Positions 35,137 through 43,670 of a DNA stretch of 60,631 nucleotides are shown piece by piece. A program made the position numbers and the translations under genes. How positions within the stretch are numbered: the stretch's first letter is position 1; every line of letters begins with the position of its first letter. Location of the stretch: assembly GCA_016840165.1 (NCBI GenBank), contig JAEOSU010000097.1, forward strand, positions 1 through 60,631, given 5' to 3'. The stretch is from Promethearchaeota archaeon (lineage in GTDB: Archaea > Asgardarchaeota > Lokiarchaeia > Sigyniarchaeales > SOKP01). The notes beneath the pieces are model-generated. The model made no database searches. It was given only the letters and a program-made list of their open reading frames with translations, and had not been told where the DNA came from.

Positions 35137-35592
35137 TTAATCGGGGGTCAACTCGTCTAAGTCGCTCAAGTCCAGCCCCGAATCTAAGGTGTCTGGAATG
35201 TCTGACAAAAATTCATCTAAAATCTCTTTCAATTCATCGCCCGATCTCTTTAAAATCAATCTAATTAATCCAATATTGATATCCGGATCGGAGATAAGGG
35301 TTAATACACCTTTAGGACCGCAGCTTGACGCAAAGATTTTCCCTCCTGAAAATTCACTAGTTACAATTTCTAAATCTCCAAGTTCTAAATTCTTTCCTTG
35401 TTCCTCGCTCGCACAGAATACAGCACTTGCGATTGCGCCAATACCATCAACATCGGCCGGAAAGTAGGAAAATTTTGAGACACTTGCGATAGTTAACCCG
35501 GTCCTATCGACCAAAATTACTTTTTTAATCCCGCTTTCCGATTTGATTATTTTCGATAAGATATTATCAAAACTTTTGGTATCAATAGACAT
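35137..35592 (-). CDS. Roadblock/LC7-domain protein, 151 aa
   Basis: A compact roadblock/LC7 domain fills residues 5-125: IKKVILVDRTGLTIASVSKF at the start, FPADVDGIGAIASAVFCASE in helix 1, and the GGKIFASSCGPKGVLTLIS strands. An acidic tail (DLSDLDELTPD) ends it. Roadblock proteins of this size, such as MglB and the Ragulator subunits, dimerise and act on small GTPases as GTPase-activating or scaffold proteins. The nearby Rag-like GTPases are the likely partners. A 7-base inverted repeat (35697-35714) lies upstream of its promoter region. This is the most secure roadblock call in the window. Confidence 0.9.
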   Translation of the reverse strand: MSIDTKSFDNILSKIIKSESGIKKVILVDRTGLTIASVSKFSYFPADVDGIGAIASAVFCASEEQGKNLELGDLEIVTSEFSGGKIFASSCGPKGVLTLISDPDINIGLIRLILKRSGDELKEILDEFLSDIPDTLDSGLDLSDLDELTPD

Positions 35593-35696
35593 CTTCTACA
35601 CCAAATCTAGTTTACAATTGAATATAATATTATTAGAATTTTAACTTTAAAATTGTTATTATTATTAAAAAAGTATATCTATATAAAAATATGTAT

Positions 35697-35714
35697 TTGA
35701 TAACGGGTTATCAA
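35697..35714. promoter_or_regulatory. Inverted repeat upstream of roadblock gene
   Basis: TTGATAA (35697-35703) and TTATCAA (35708-35714) pair exactly around CGGG. The site lies just upstream of an AT-rich TATA-like stretch (minus strand, about 35672-35683) that should drive the roadblock gene. Confidence 0.4.
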
Positions 35715-35778
35715 TTTACGAGTGCGAAAAATAGGAAAAGTAGCCTTTTTGAAATTAATTTCTACCTTCAGAAACATC

Positions 35779-36999
35779 TTAAAGGAGATCATTATCCTTT
35801 ACAATTTTCATATAATGGTCGCGTTCACGTCTCAGTACTTTAAGCTCTTTTTTTAAATCTAAAATTTGATTTTTAACCTCACTATCCTCCTCTTGTTTTG
35901 AGGTTAGCTGCTCTTTTAATTCTTTGATTTCGAGTTTTAAGGAAGTGATGCTGTCTATATGGATAGAATTTTGATTTTTAACTTTCTCCAGCTCAGAGCT
36001 AAGTTTTTCTAAGGATTTTTCTAAAGCTTTAACTTCGGAGTTTAAACTGCGGTTTGCAACTCTTAGATCCTCTTTCTCTAGAATAACCTTTTCATATTCT
36101 TTTCCAACATCATCGAAACCATGTAATTTCTTTTGTAATTGTTGAACTTCTTGCTCTTTTTTTTCGAATTCTTCTTTTTTCTGTTCAATTTGCGAAGTTA
36201 AGCCTTTGTTCTCATTCATCAATTTAACATTATTTTCATTCAAATCGGCCATTTGTTGGCTCCAATTTTCTAATTTGATATATTGTTCACTGAGTTCTTT
36301 TTTAAGATTATCTCTTTCTGTGGTTAAAGTAGTATTATCTGATTTTATTTCAGTAAATTTATTGGTCAATTCTCTTATTTTACTGCTTTTCTCGTTCATC
36401 AGTGATTCTAAATTTGAAATTTTCTCTTGAAATTCTTTTATCTTTTCTGTTGTATCAGGAGGAGCTACTTCTTCTGTTTTTATATCAGTTCCTTCAGATT
36501 GTTTTTTTACCTCCTCTGCCTTTTCCTTCTCTTTCTTTTCAACTTCTTCTCTTTCAACTTTACTGGTCTCACCTTCAATTGTTTCATCCCAATATGGAGT
36601 GAGCTCACCATTCTTTAGCATACCATAATATCGACCAAATATATCATCAAAATTAAGTGCTTCTTTTTTTGGTAATAATTCATAAGCTATACGCCGCATC
36701 ATCCCCTCAAAATCGTCCATTAGAAAATCATCTTCAGATAGGAATACAATTATCGCATAATTCGGTTTTCCTACATAATGTCTAAAGGAAAATCCCGTGT
36801 AAAAGCTTGAAACCGTAATCTCTTCATTGATCTTCATTTCAAGATAATTTGGTTCCATTTTTCTGGCTAAATGTTGCTCTGATAGGGATTGAAGCAATTC
36901 AGGTGTTACTTTTAGAAACTCACAGATGTTAATAGGATATTGAGTGCTAATAACTAAGTTGCCATTTTCATTAAATTCTATTATAATAATTCCTTTCAA
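35779..36999 (-). CDS. Longin-like domain plus long coiled coil, 406 aa
   Basis: Residues 1-125 look like a longin/profilin-like domain: MKGIIIIEFNENGNLVISTQ, an EEITVSSFYTGFSFRHY strand and NYAIIVFLSEDDFLMDDF, which resembles the N-termini of the longin-GTPase fusion at 38676 and of the protein at 19413. From about residue 145 to the end the chain is a nearly unbroken coiled coil rich in Lys, Glu and Leu, so a dimer is likely. Such a layout fits a tether or effector that joins a GTPase to a distant partner. It lies between the roadblock gene and the GTPase gene on the same strand. The longin call is by pattern only. Confidence 0.65.
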   Translation of the reverse strand: MKGIIIIEFNENGNLVISTQYPINICEFLKVTPELLQSLSEQHLARKMEPNYLEMKINEEITVSSFYTGFSFRHYVGKPNYAIIVFLSEDDFLMDDFEGMMRRIAYELLPKKEALNFDDIFGRYYGMLKNGELTPYWDETIEGETSKVEREEVEKKEKEKAEEVKKQSEGTDIKTEEVAPPDTTEKIKEFQEKISNLESLMNEKSSKIRELTNKFTEIKSDNTTLTTERDNLKKELSEQYIKLENWSQQMADLNENNVKLMNENKGLTSQIEQKKEEFEKKEQEVQQLQKKLHGFDDVGKEYEKVILEKEDLRVANRSLNSEVKALEKSLEKLSSELEKVKNQNSIHIDSITSLKLEIKELKEQLTSKQEEDSEVKNQILDLKKELKVLRRERDHYMKIVKDNDLL

Positions 37000-37247
37000 G
37001 ATCTTTCAAATACAAACGAATTTTTTCAAAGTTTTTATTGCGATTAATTATAATTTTTTTTTCTATATCTATTTTACTCAGACCAAATTTTATTACGAAT
37101 ACATCCACATAATTGGAATGGAGCATTAATGACAATATTTTTATCTCTATAATATCAATAATAACAATTTATTTCATTTAAGAAAAAATTATATGAAAAT
37201 TCATCTAAATATAATTAAGTTCCTTGAAGTAGTTTTAACATCTTAGT

Positions 37248-38120
37248 CTACTTTTCGTTTAAATTAGAAAATAGAAACATTCCATCAAGGATCCTATTTA
37301 TTTTAATTTGATTTTGATTTATATCATCGATGATTATATCTGATTTAAAGATCCTTGTTTTTTCAGTTAAAGAGAATTGATTTTTGTCTGATAATATCTC
37401 TACGAGGCCTAATTTCTTAAGCTGATTAAGATGGATTAAAGCATCTTTATGTTGGAGATTGAAATCATAAAATAGTACATTGATATTATATGTTTTATAA
37501 ACGTCATAGTTTATTAAGATCTCTAGATCTTTTCTTAATTCATTAATTTGGTCTACTCTATTCCCCAAATTTTTAATAGAGATAATTTTTCCTAAAATCT
37601 CAGCTACATAATCATAAGTAGTCAGAAAAAAATCGGCAGCAATAGAAGTTGGAAAAACAGGGATATTTTCATTTATTGCTAAATTAGTTTTAAGAAAGTC
37701 CTTAAATGCATTTATTTTATGATGTAATAAGATTTTATCAATTAAATCAACTTTATGAAAGAAGACTACTATTGAGGCTTTTTTTAAATTCATTTCTTTA
37801 TGTATATTTAGAAGTTTAAAAAAGAAATCTTGAATTTCTTTAATATACATATTAATATCAAATACACATAGTAATAAATTAGCATTCAAAAATATTTCTC
37901 GTTCATGAGAAAACCAGTTTTCATTTTCTTGGCCTGCTAAATCAAATACTCCTAATTCATAATTAAATAGAGTAAAAATTTTTGAATCAACGCCTCTTGT
38001 AGGTTCTATACTTGTATTCATTAATTTAAATGGACTCACCATTTCAAAAAAGACTTTTTTAATTGTACTTTTACCTACACCTGGAGGACCAATAATTATT
38101 ATTTTTTTCTTCTCGAACAT
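37248..38120 (-). CDS. Rag/Gtr-like GTPase with C-terminal winged helix, 290 aa
   Basis: All GTPase motifs are present: G1 GPPGVGKS (11-18), G2 Thr41 in EPTRG, G3 DLAGQE (60-65) and G4 HKVD (122-125). His-Lys-x-Asp in place of Asn-Lys-x-Asp is the mark of Rag/Gtr GTPases, the nutrient-signalling partners of TORC1 in eukaryotes. After residue 200 comes a winged-helix-like domain (FNLQHKDALIHLNQLKKLGL) in place of the roadblock-like C-terminus of Rag proteins. The gene is the second of an operon; the receiver gene at 38140 is first, 19 bases upstream. This pairing with a receiver points to control by phosphorelay. Confidence 0.85.
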   Translation of the reverse strand: MFEKKKIIIIGPPGVGKSTIKKVFFEMVSPFKLMNTSIEPTRGVDSKIFTLFNYELGVFDLAGQENENWFSHEREIFLNANLLLCVFDINMYIKEIQDFFFKLLNIHKEMNLKKASIVVFFHKVDLIDKILLHHKINAFKDFLKTNLAINENIPVFPTSIAADFFLTTYDYVAEILGKIISIKNLGNRVDQINELRKDLEILINYDVYKTYNINVLFYDFNLQHKDALIHLNQLKKLGLVEILSDKNQFSLTEKTRIFKSDIIIDDINQNQIKINRILDGMFLFSNLNEK

Positions 38121-38139
38121 AAATCTTTTTTAAAAATGA

Positions 38140-38511
38140 TTAAGCAGAATTAATTAACTTATCAATTAAGGTTCTAAACTCTTTAACCCTTATGGGTTTT
38201 GAGATATATTCATTAAACCCGGCTTTAAGTATACGCTCTTTATCACCTTTCATTGCAAAGGACGTCACAGCAATTATTGGTATATTATTGAACTTATCAA
38301 TCGCTCTTAATTCTGTACAAATTTCAATTCCATTTATTACAGGTAATTGAATATCGAGAATGATTAAGTCTGGATCACCCGTTTTAATTAATTCTAACCC
38401 TAAATCTCCTTGAGTTTCTTCAAATAATTTGATATCTGGCATAATTTGGAATATAGCACGAAAAAGCTTCATATTCTTTTCATTATCTTCTACTAAATAT
38501 ACTTTTTTCAT
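38140..38511 (-). CDS. Single-domain response regulator (CheY-like receiver)
   Basis: The 123-residue protein is a complete receiver: acidic pair at Glu8-Asp9, phospho-acceptor Asp53 in LIILDIQLP, Thr83 in AVTSF and Lys105 in YISKPIR. It has no output domain, so it must act through a partner protein, like CheY or Spo0F. It is the first gene of the operon with the Rag-like GTPase at 37248, and the histidine kinases at 41554-46586 are natural phosphate donors. It diverges from the longin-GTPase fusion at 38676. Confidence 0.93.
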   Translation of the reverse strand: MKKVYLVEDNEKNMKLFRAIFQIMPDIKLFEETQGDLGLELIKTGDPDLIILDIQLPVINGIEICTELRAIDKFNNIPIIAVTSFAMKGDKERILKAGFNEYISKPIRVKEFRTLIDKLINSA

Positions 38512-38599
38512 TTTTGTAAGTCAATTCCTAAGTTTATGAATATTATATTATACTAGCTTAGTTAAAATTCCCCTTAATATTCCTATCTTTTTAGATATC

Positions 38600-38609
38600 T
38601 TTATATATA
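38600..38609 (+). promoter_or_regulatory. TATA box of longin-GTPase fusion gene
   Basis: TTTATATATA lies 67 bases before the ATG at 38676. The transcript would have a leader of about 40 bases that holds a strong ribosome site, AAAGGAG at 38664-38670, close before the ATG. Confidence 0.6.
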
Positions 38610-38675
38610 TCATCTCTTATGCATTATTTAAGTTTAAGGATCTAACCAGAAGTATAATACCGAAAGGAGACAAAA

Positions 38676-39992
38676 ATGGTTATAGGTCTATTACTATTAA
38701 AATGGCATAATAAACTTGGTCCATTAATTGATTTAAAATATCCCATCGATGTTAAAATTTCAGATAGTCTGATAAATAAAGTCTATACAGCTTATTCTTT
38801 TCATGATGAGAAAAAAGCACAAGATTTTATGGAAATTTCTACCAACAATTTGATAGTTTTATCCTATTGTGATATCTCTCAGATACCAGAAAAGGGATAT
38901 GAAATTGCCCTAATAATATTGGAAGAGAAGAATAGAATAAGTCTAAATAAAATAAAACAACATTTTATGAAATTTTCTAAAGAGATTTTTCAACTCACTG
39001 AAGATAGTCGTGAAAATTATTTTAATAATAACTTAGATTATTTTTTCAAAAAATCTACTGCCAAAAAAGTCTTATTATTAGGTTGTGCTGGAACGGGTAA
39101 AACTAGTATCAAGAGGATAATATTTGAAGGAGCGGATCCAAAAGTCTTACTTCTAAATCCCCTTGAACCTACAAGAGGTATAAGTCCAAATGTTTACTCA
39201 TGGCTTGATTTAAAATTAGGTGTTTTTGATTCTTCAGGACAAGAATTAAGCTACCTATTAGCTAATGAAGAAGACAGTGATTTTATTTTAGCTTTTAAAA
39301 ACACAGACATCATTGTTTATGTAATAGATTATACACTATGGAACATAAAACATAATGAAATAGAAAATCATATCCAAAAGATCTCACAAATAATTCAAGC
39401 AAGTAATCTACAAACAAAACTGGTTTTATTTGTTCATAAAATAGATTTAATCGAAATGCATGATCATGACAAAGTAATAAATGAGTTAAAACATTATTTT
39501 CAAGGAAATTTTAATTTAGACGTTTACTTCACAAGTATTCATCCAGAATGGATTTATAGTTTATATAATGCATTTTATGACCTTTTAAGTAGTTTTTCTC
39601 AAGAAACTTTAAATTTGAGATCTATTTTAAAAGATCAAATTAAAGAAATCTCAAAAGCAACGGTTTTTATCACAAATTTGCAGGATTCTATTATTGTACA
39701 GAGTATGACTAACGATTTTAATACAAATATAATTAATCGCTCACATAAATTAATTGCTGAAATTAATGAAAATTTTGAGGATATGAGTCAGGAGGGAAGA
39801 ATTGACCATCTGATTCTTTCAAGTGAGGGAAATTTTAACATTATTATGAACAATTTAAATATGTCAAAATTTGGTCTTAAGTATATAATAATTCTTTCTG
39901 AGAGTTTATCAGCAAATAAATTGATATTACTGGTTGGCCAAATAAGATTACAACTTAAAGACTTCTACTATTTAGAGAAAAAGGTATCATAA
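38676..39992 (+). CDS. Longin - Rag-like GTPase - roadblock-like fusion, 438 aa
   Basis: Three parts in one chain. Residues 1-105 resemble a longin domain (MVIGLLLLKWHNKLGPLID, then IALIILEEKNRISLNKIK). Residues 130-300 are a Rag/Gtr-like GTPase: G1 GCAGTGKT (136-143), Thr166 in EPTRG, G3 DSSGQE (185-190), G4 HKID (254-257). Residues 310-438 look like a roadblock/longin-type alpha/beta domain (KATVFITNLQDSIIVQS, RIDHLILSSEGNFNIIM). In eukaryotes these functions are separate Rag and Ragulator subunits. The gene has a clear promoter and ribosome site and is followed after two bases by a second multidomain GTPase, so the two are translationally coupled and probably form a complex. Confidence 0.82.
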   Translation: MVIGLLLLKWHNKLGPLIDLKYPIDVKISDSLINKVYTAYSFHDEKKAQDFMEISTNNLIVLSYCDISQIPEKGYEIALIILEEKNRISLNKIKQHFMKFSKEIFQLTEDSRENYFNNNLDYFFKKSTAKKVLLLGCAGTGKTSIKRIIFEGADPKVLLLNPLEPTRGISPNVYSWLDLKLGVFDSSGQELSYLLANEEDSDFILAFKNTDIIVYVIDYTLWNIKHNEIENHIQKISQIIQASNLQTKLVLFVHKIDLIEMHDHDKVINELKHYFQGNFNLDVYFTSIHPEWIYSLYNAFYDLLSSFSQETLNLRSILKDQIKEISKATVFITNLQDSIIVQSMTNDFNTNIINRSHKLIAEINENFEDMSQEGRIDHLILSSEGNFNIIMNNLNMSKFGLKYIIILSESLSANKLILLVGQIRLQLKDFYYLEKKVS

Positions 39993-39994
39993 TT

Positions 39995-41536
39995 TTGAGT
40001 AAAAAAATAATTTTTATAGGACCTTCGGGAGCAGGAAAAACCACTATTAGAAAGATCTTCTTCGAAGGAGAAAACTCTAAAAAACTTCTTGAATATGCTT
40101 TAGAACCCACGTATGGTGAAGAATCATTAATTTTGAGATTACCAGGTCTTAATGAAGATATTGGAATTTTTGATTTATCAGGCCAAGAAAATCATAGATG
40201 GTTAGATACTAATGAAAATGAAATTTTTATTGATTCAAAAATAATTATTGTGGTAATAGATATAAATACTGAATTTGACCTAATATCTGATTTTATCGAT
40301 AAAGTAGCTAAAGTTCGTGATGAATTATCTTCAAAATCTATGATTTACGTGCTTTTACACAAAATTGATTTAATTGATGCGAATGAATTAAAGAAATTAA
40401 AGATCAAATCAAAAAATTCATTTTCTGACAAAAAATTATTAAAAATAATGTTTACCAGTCTCAAAAAAAAATATCTTGTTAATACTTTTTCTGATTTCTT
40501 GGTAATAATGAAATCATGCTTACTTGAGGAAGATTCTGATAGTGCTTTAGAATTTAACGTCATTGATGAATCACTTAAAATTATATCAATAATTAAAAAA
40601 GAAATAACTATATCGAAAAAAAATTTAATAGAGAAGCTAAACCGACCAGAGAAATTAATATTATATTTATTAGAGAGTTTAATGAAAAAAAATCATATCA
40701 TTATTCAAAAGATTGAAAATAATGAAATTATAACGTTGACTGATTTTGGACGAGATTATTTCTCAAGAATTATTAACTCTTTTTCACCTATCATAGATGC
40801 AAATAGCGATCTAACCTACAACTCCCATGATGAGTCATTATTACTAGATAATATACCTTATTTTTTAGGGTTTATAATCTCTGATAAAGATGGGAGAACC
40901 TTACTTAACGCCGAATCTTCTGAAAGTATATTACATAAAATTTTATTTAGTATAAAAAAAGCTGATCCTACAACAATTTCCACAGATCTGGATCTAATTC
41001 CTATGTTTATAAGTGCATTAGAAAAATTTTCGATTGAATTAAATATTCATGATCTATCGGGATTTGATTTGTCAGGGAGTAATTTAACTTTATGTGTATT
41101 AAGTTATGATATATACAACGTTATCATATTTATGAATCCTGATGTAAATTTCAAACCTTTTGAAACTAGAATTCGGAATTACTTTAGCAATATCTTCGAG
41201 GAATATACACAATTGTTTAATAAGGCTCTCAAAACAGGACAAACTGATATATTATCACCTATAATAGAAGACGCTAAAAATTGGCTTGATAATTTAAATA
41301 AATCCTATAAAAGTATGGTAATAAATTTAGAAATCATTGATATAGATCATGCAAAATTGTTATATGAAAAAATCGATAACTTATATGATAACATTAACCA
41401 AAAGTTTAATATTACTCTGGATAAAATTAAAAAGCTCAAAGTAAATTTAATGAAAGCTATATTAGAAAAGGATTATGATGAGCTTAAAATTATCTCAAAT
41501 CATGCAAAGAACTTAAGCTTAGAATATAGTATATAG
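39995..41536 (+). CDS. Rag-like GTPase - winged helix - longin-like protein, 513 aa
   Basis: Residues 1-185 are a Rag/Gtr-like GTPase: G1 GPSGAGKT (9-16), Thr39 in LEPTYG, G3 DLSGQE (60-65), G4 HKID (122-125). Residues 185-255 form a winged-helix-like domain (SIIKKEITISKKNLIEKLN, ITLTDFGRDYF). Residues 285-400 look like a longin/roadblock-type domain (PYFLGFIISDKDGRTLL), followed by a helical C-terminus (about 400-513). The start is a TTG two bases after the stop of the longin-GTPase fusion, so the two genes form a coupled operon. The domain order is the reverse of the upstream partner, which would suit a heterodimer like RagA-RagC. Confidence 0.8.
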   Translation: MSKKIIFIGPSGAGKTTIRKIFFEGENSKKLLEYALEPTYGEESLILRLPGLNEDIGIFDLSGQENHRWLDTNENEIFIDSKIIIVVIDINTEFDLISDFIDKVAKVRDELSSKSMIYVLLHKIDLIDANELKKLKIKSKNSFSDKKLLKIMFTSLKKKYLVNTFSDFLVIMKSCLLEEDSDSALEFNVIDESLKIISIIKKEITISKKNLIEKLNRPEKLILYLLESLMKKNHIIIQKIENNEIITLTDFGRDYFSRIINSFSPIIDANSDLTYNSHDESLLLDNIPYFLGFIISDKDGRTLLNAESSESILHKILFSIKKADPTTISTDLDLIPMFISALEKFSIELNIHDLSGFDLSGSNLTLCVLSYDIYNVIIFMNPDVNFKPFETRIRNYFSNIFEEYTQLFNKALKTGQTDILSPIIEDAKNWLDNLNKSYKSMVINLEIIDIDHAKLLYEKIDNLYDNINQKFNITLDKIKKLKVNLMKAILEKDYDELKIISNHAKNLSLEYSI

Positions 41537-41553
41537 GATACTCTATTAATTGA

Positions 41554-43620
41554 TTATTTAATTTTTTTCATTATTGAAAAGTAAAAAGTAGTCCCAACTC
41601 CCAATACACTAGAAAATTTGATTTCGCCTCCATGTAACTCAATCAATCGTTTAGTTAAAGATAAACCTAAACCCGTTCCGGGAACTGAGCGTACATATGT
41701 TGAATCTACTCTTTTGAAATCCTTAAATAATATTGGAAAGTCTTTTGTATCGATCCCTATACCCGTATCAAAGACTTCAAATTCCCATTTATCATATTTT
41801 TCAAATACTTTAAATGATATAGTGCCCTCAATAGTAAATTTTACAGCGTTACTAAATAAATTTAGTAAAATTTCTTTGAATTTTAGAGGATCTGCTTCCA
41901 TCTCTATCTCTTTATCCAGTCCTTTTACTTTAAATTCTATCTTTTTCTTACCTACAAAAGGTTTTAGGCTTGATATAGTTTGCTCGACCATAGAATTCAG
42001 AGAAAAACTTTTTACATTTAGCGTTATCTGCCCAGATTCAATTTTAGAAATATTCAGAATATTTTTTATCATATCGAATTGATCTTCTGCTGAGATTTTT
42101 ATATCATTAACAAAATCTCTTTGCTCCTCCGTTAATGGACCATATACTTCTTCTAATAGTAACTCTGTAAATCCGATAATAGCATTTAATGGAGTTCTGA
42201 GCTCATGAGACATAGTTGACATAAATTCCGTCTTAAACTGGGATGTCTTTAGAATTCGGTCTAAATATTTCTTTTGTTGTTGAAAAGCAAAATTCAAATC
42301 GATTGTTCGAGTTTCAACCTCTCGCTCTAATTTTTCTTTGAATTCAAGTTCGAGAAGTTCCCGTTTCTTCTTTTCATTAATATTTTGGAAAAGAAGTTGT
42401 AAAAATATATTTTCTTCGTGGTTAATAACAGAAGCTTGCACTTCTAGCCAAATCTTATTTTTCAATTTGTCTAGGACTTGTATTTCTATGGGTTTAGGGA
42501 AATCCTTCTTGAGAAAAGCTTGGAAAGTATTTTTATAAAAATGTTTTAATTCAAATGGGAATAATGTATTAAATTCCTCAAGTGATTTACCAATTAAGAA
42601 ACTTTTTTCATATCCAAATACATTCTGAGTAGATTTATTTGCATCAACAATAATTCCTTTAAAATCAATAATGAGTATAGCATTTGGAGAATTTTCAAAT
42701 AGATTTTTATATTTTAACTCAACCCACTTACGTTTTTCAATATTGGTGAGAACGCATACCAAATTATTATTTGTATTTGTAAATAACTCAAAGATCCTGC
42801 ATTCAAATTGATGCCAATGACCTTCTTTATTTTTAAGTCTAATCTCTAATGAATTTTCATTATTATGTGACTCCTGATAGATTGCGTTTTCAATTTTATC
42901 AAAATCGTCATGATGAAGGATGCTTAAAAAGGAAAATCCAATTAGATCTTCTGATCTATACCCGAGATATTTCATAAGGGAATTTTCATTAACATTTTTA
43001 ATGATCTTGTTTTTAGTCATAGAAATAAGGATATCATTAGAAAATTGAGCAAATTTATTAAGCTTTATTTCTAAAATCTCCTTTTCTTTAAGTAAATCTA
43101 TATTCTCAAGGATCTTAGATATAATCAAAGATATTAGTTTGATATTTCCTAAACTTTCCTCAAATATTTTCTCAGAAGTATTTAATGATATTAATCCAAT
43201 ATAACCAATTAATCCTTTTTTTGAATAAATTGGAAAGGCAAAAAAAAATCGAATATTTTTCAAGATTAATAGCTCTTCGATTGATCTTGGGTTTGTTCTA
43301 TATTTATTTTCTAAATGTAATTGTACTATAGAATTATTTTTAAGATGATTATAAAACCATGGATATATATTTAAATCCAACTCATCTGGGAATAGAGAAT
43401 CTTTATTAAATTTTTCTAAAGCAACATAATGAACAAATTTAATCGATTTAAGATCTTCATTAATTAAAGAAATAAAGGAATAATCGAATTTACACATTTC
43501 ACATAATAATTTAAGGATTAGGGATAAATTCTTAATATTATCTGATTCATCTATAATATCCAAATATCTTTCGATGAATGAACTATTATTTAAATCCTTG
43601 CTCGAAATTTTTTCTAACAT
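41554..43620 (-). CDS. Sensor histidine kinase, GAF-PAS-PAS-HisKA-HATPase, 688 aa
   Basis: Domains in order: GAF (about 20-175), PAS (185-300), PAS (303-425), dimerisation/phospho-acceptor HisKA with His472 in SHELRTPLNA, and ATPase with the N box (EILLNLFSNAVKF near 583), DTGIGI (618-623) and GTGLGLSL (648-655). No membrane segment, so it senses cytosolic signals. It converges on the GTPase gene ending at 41536 and follows the larger kinase by 50 bases on the same strand; the two kinases are paralogs. The single-domain receiver at 38140 is the nearest likely target. Confidence 0.93.
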   Translation of the reverse strand: MLEKISSKDLNNSSFIERYLDIIDESDNIKNLSLILKLLCEMCKFDYSFISLINEDLKSIKFVHYVALEKFNKDSLFPDELDLNIYPWFYNHLKNNSIVQLHLENKYRTNPRSIEELLILKNIRFFFAFPIYSKKGLIGYIGLISLNTSEKIFEESLGNIKLISLIISKILENIDLLKEKEILEIKLNKFAQFSNDILISMTKNKIIKNVNENSLMKYLGYRSEDLIGFSFLSILHHDDFDKIENAIYQESHNNENSLEIRLKNKEGHWHQFECRIFELFTNTNNNLVCVLTNIEKRKWVELKYKNLFENSPNAILIIDFKGIIVDANKSTQNVFGYEKSFLIGKSLEEFNTLFPFELKHFYKNTFQAFLKKDFPKPIEIQVLDKLKNKIWLEVQASVINHEENIFLQLLFQNINEKKKRELLELEFKEKLEREVETRTIDLNFAFQQQKKYLDRILKTSQFKTEFMSTMSHELRTPLNAIIGFTELLLEEVYGPLTEEQRDFVNDIKISAEDQFDMIKNILNISKIESGQITLNVKSFSLNSMVEQTISSLKPFVGKKKIEFKVKGLDKEIEMEADPLKFKEILLNLFSNAVKFTIEGTISFKVFEKYDKWEFEVFDTGIGIDTKDFPILFKDFKRVDSTYVRSVPGTGLGLSLTKRLIELHGGEIKFSSVLGVGTTFYFSIMKKIK

Positions 43621-43670
43621 TTTTTTTTAAAGTTTATTCTTTTATTGATTTAAATTTCAACATATTATTA

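Noticed and set aside
36402..36618. Phe/Leu-rich ORFs on the plus strand suggesting small membrane proteins
   Set aside because: They lie antisense to the coiled coil of the longin-like gene and mirror its Lys/Glu codons.
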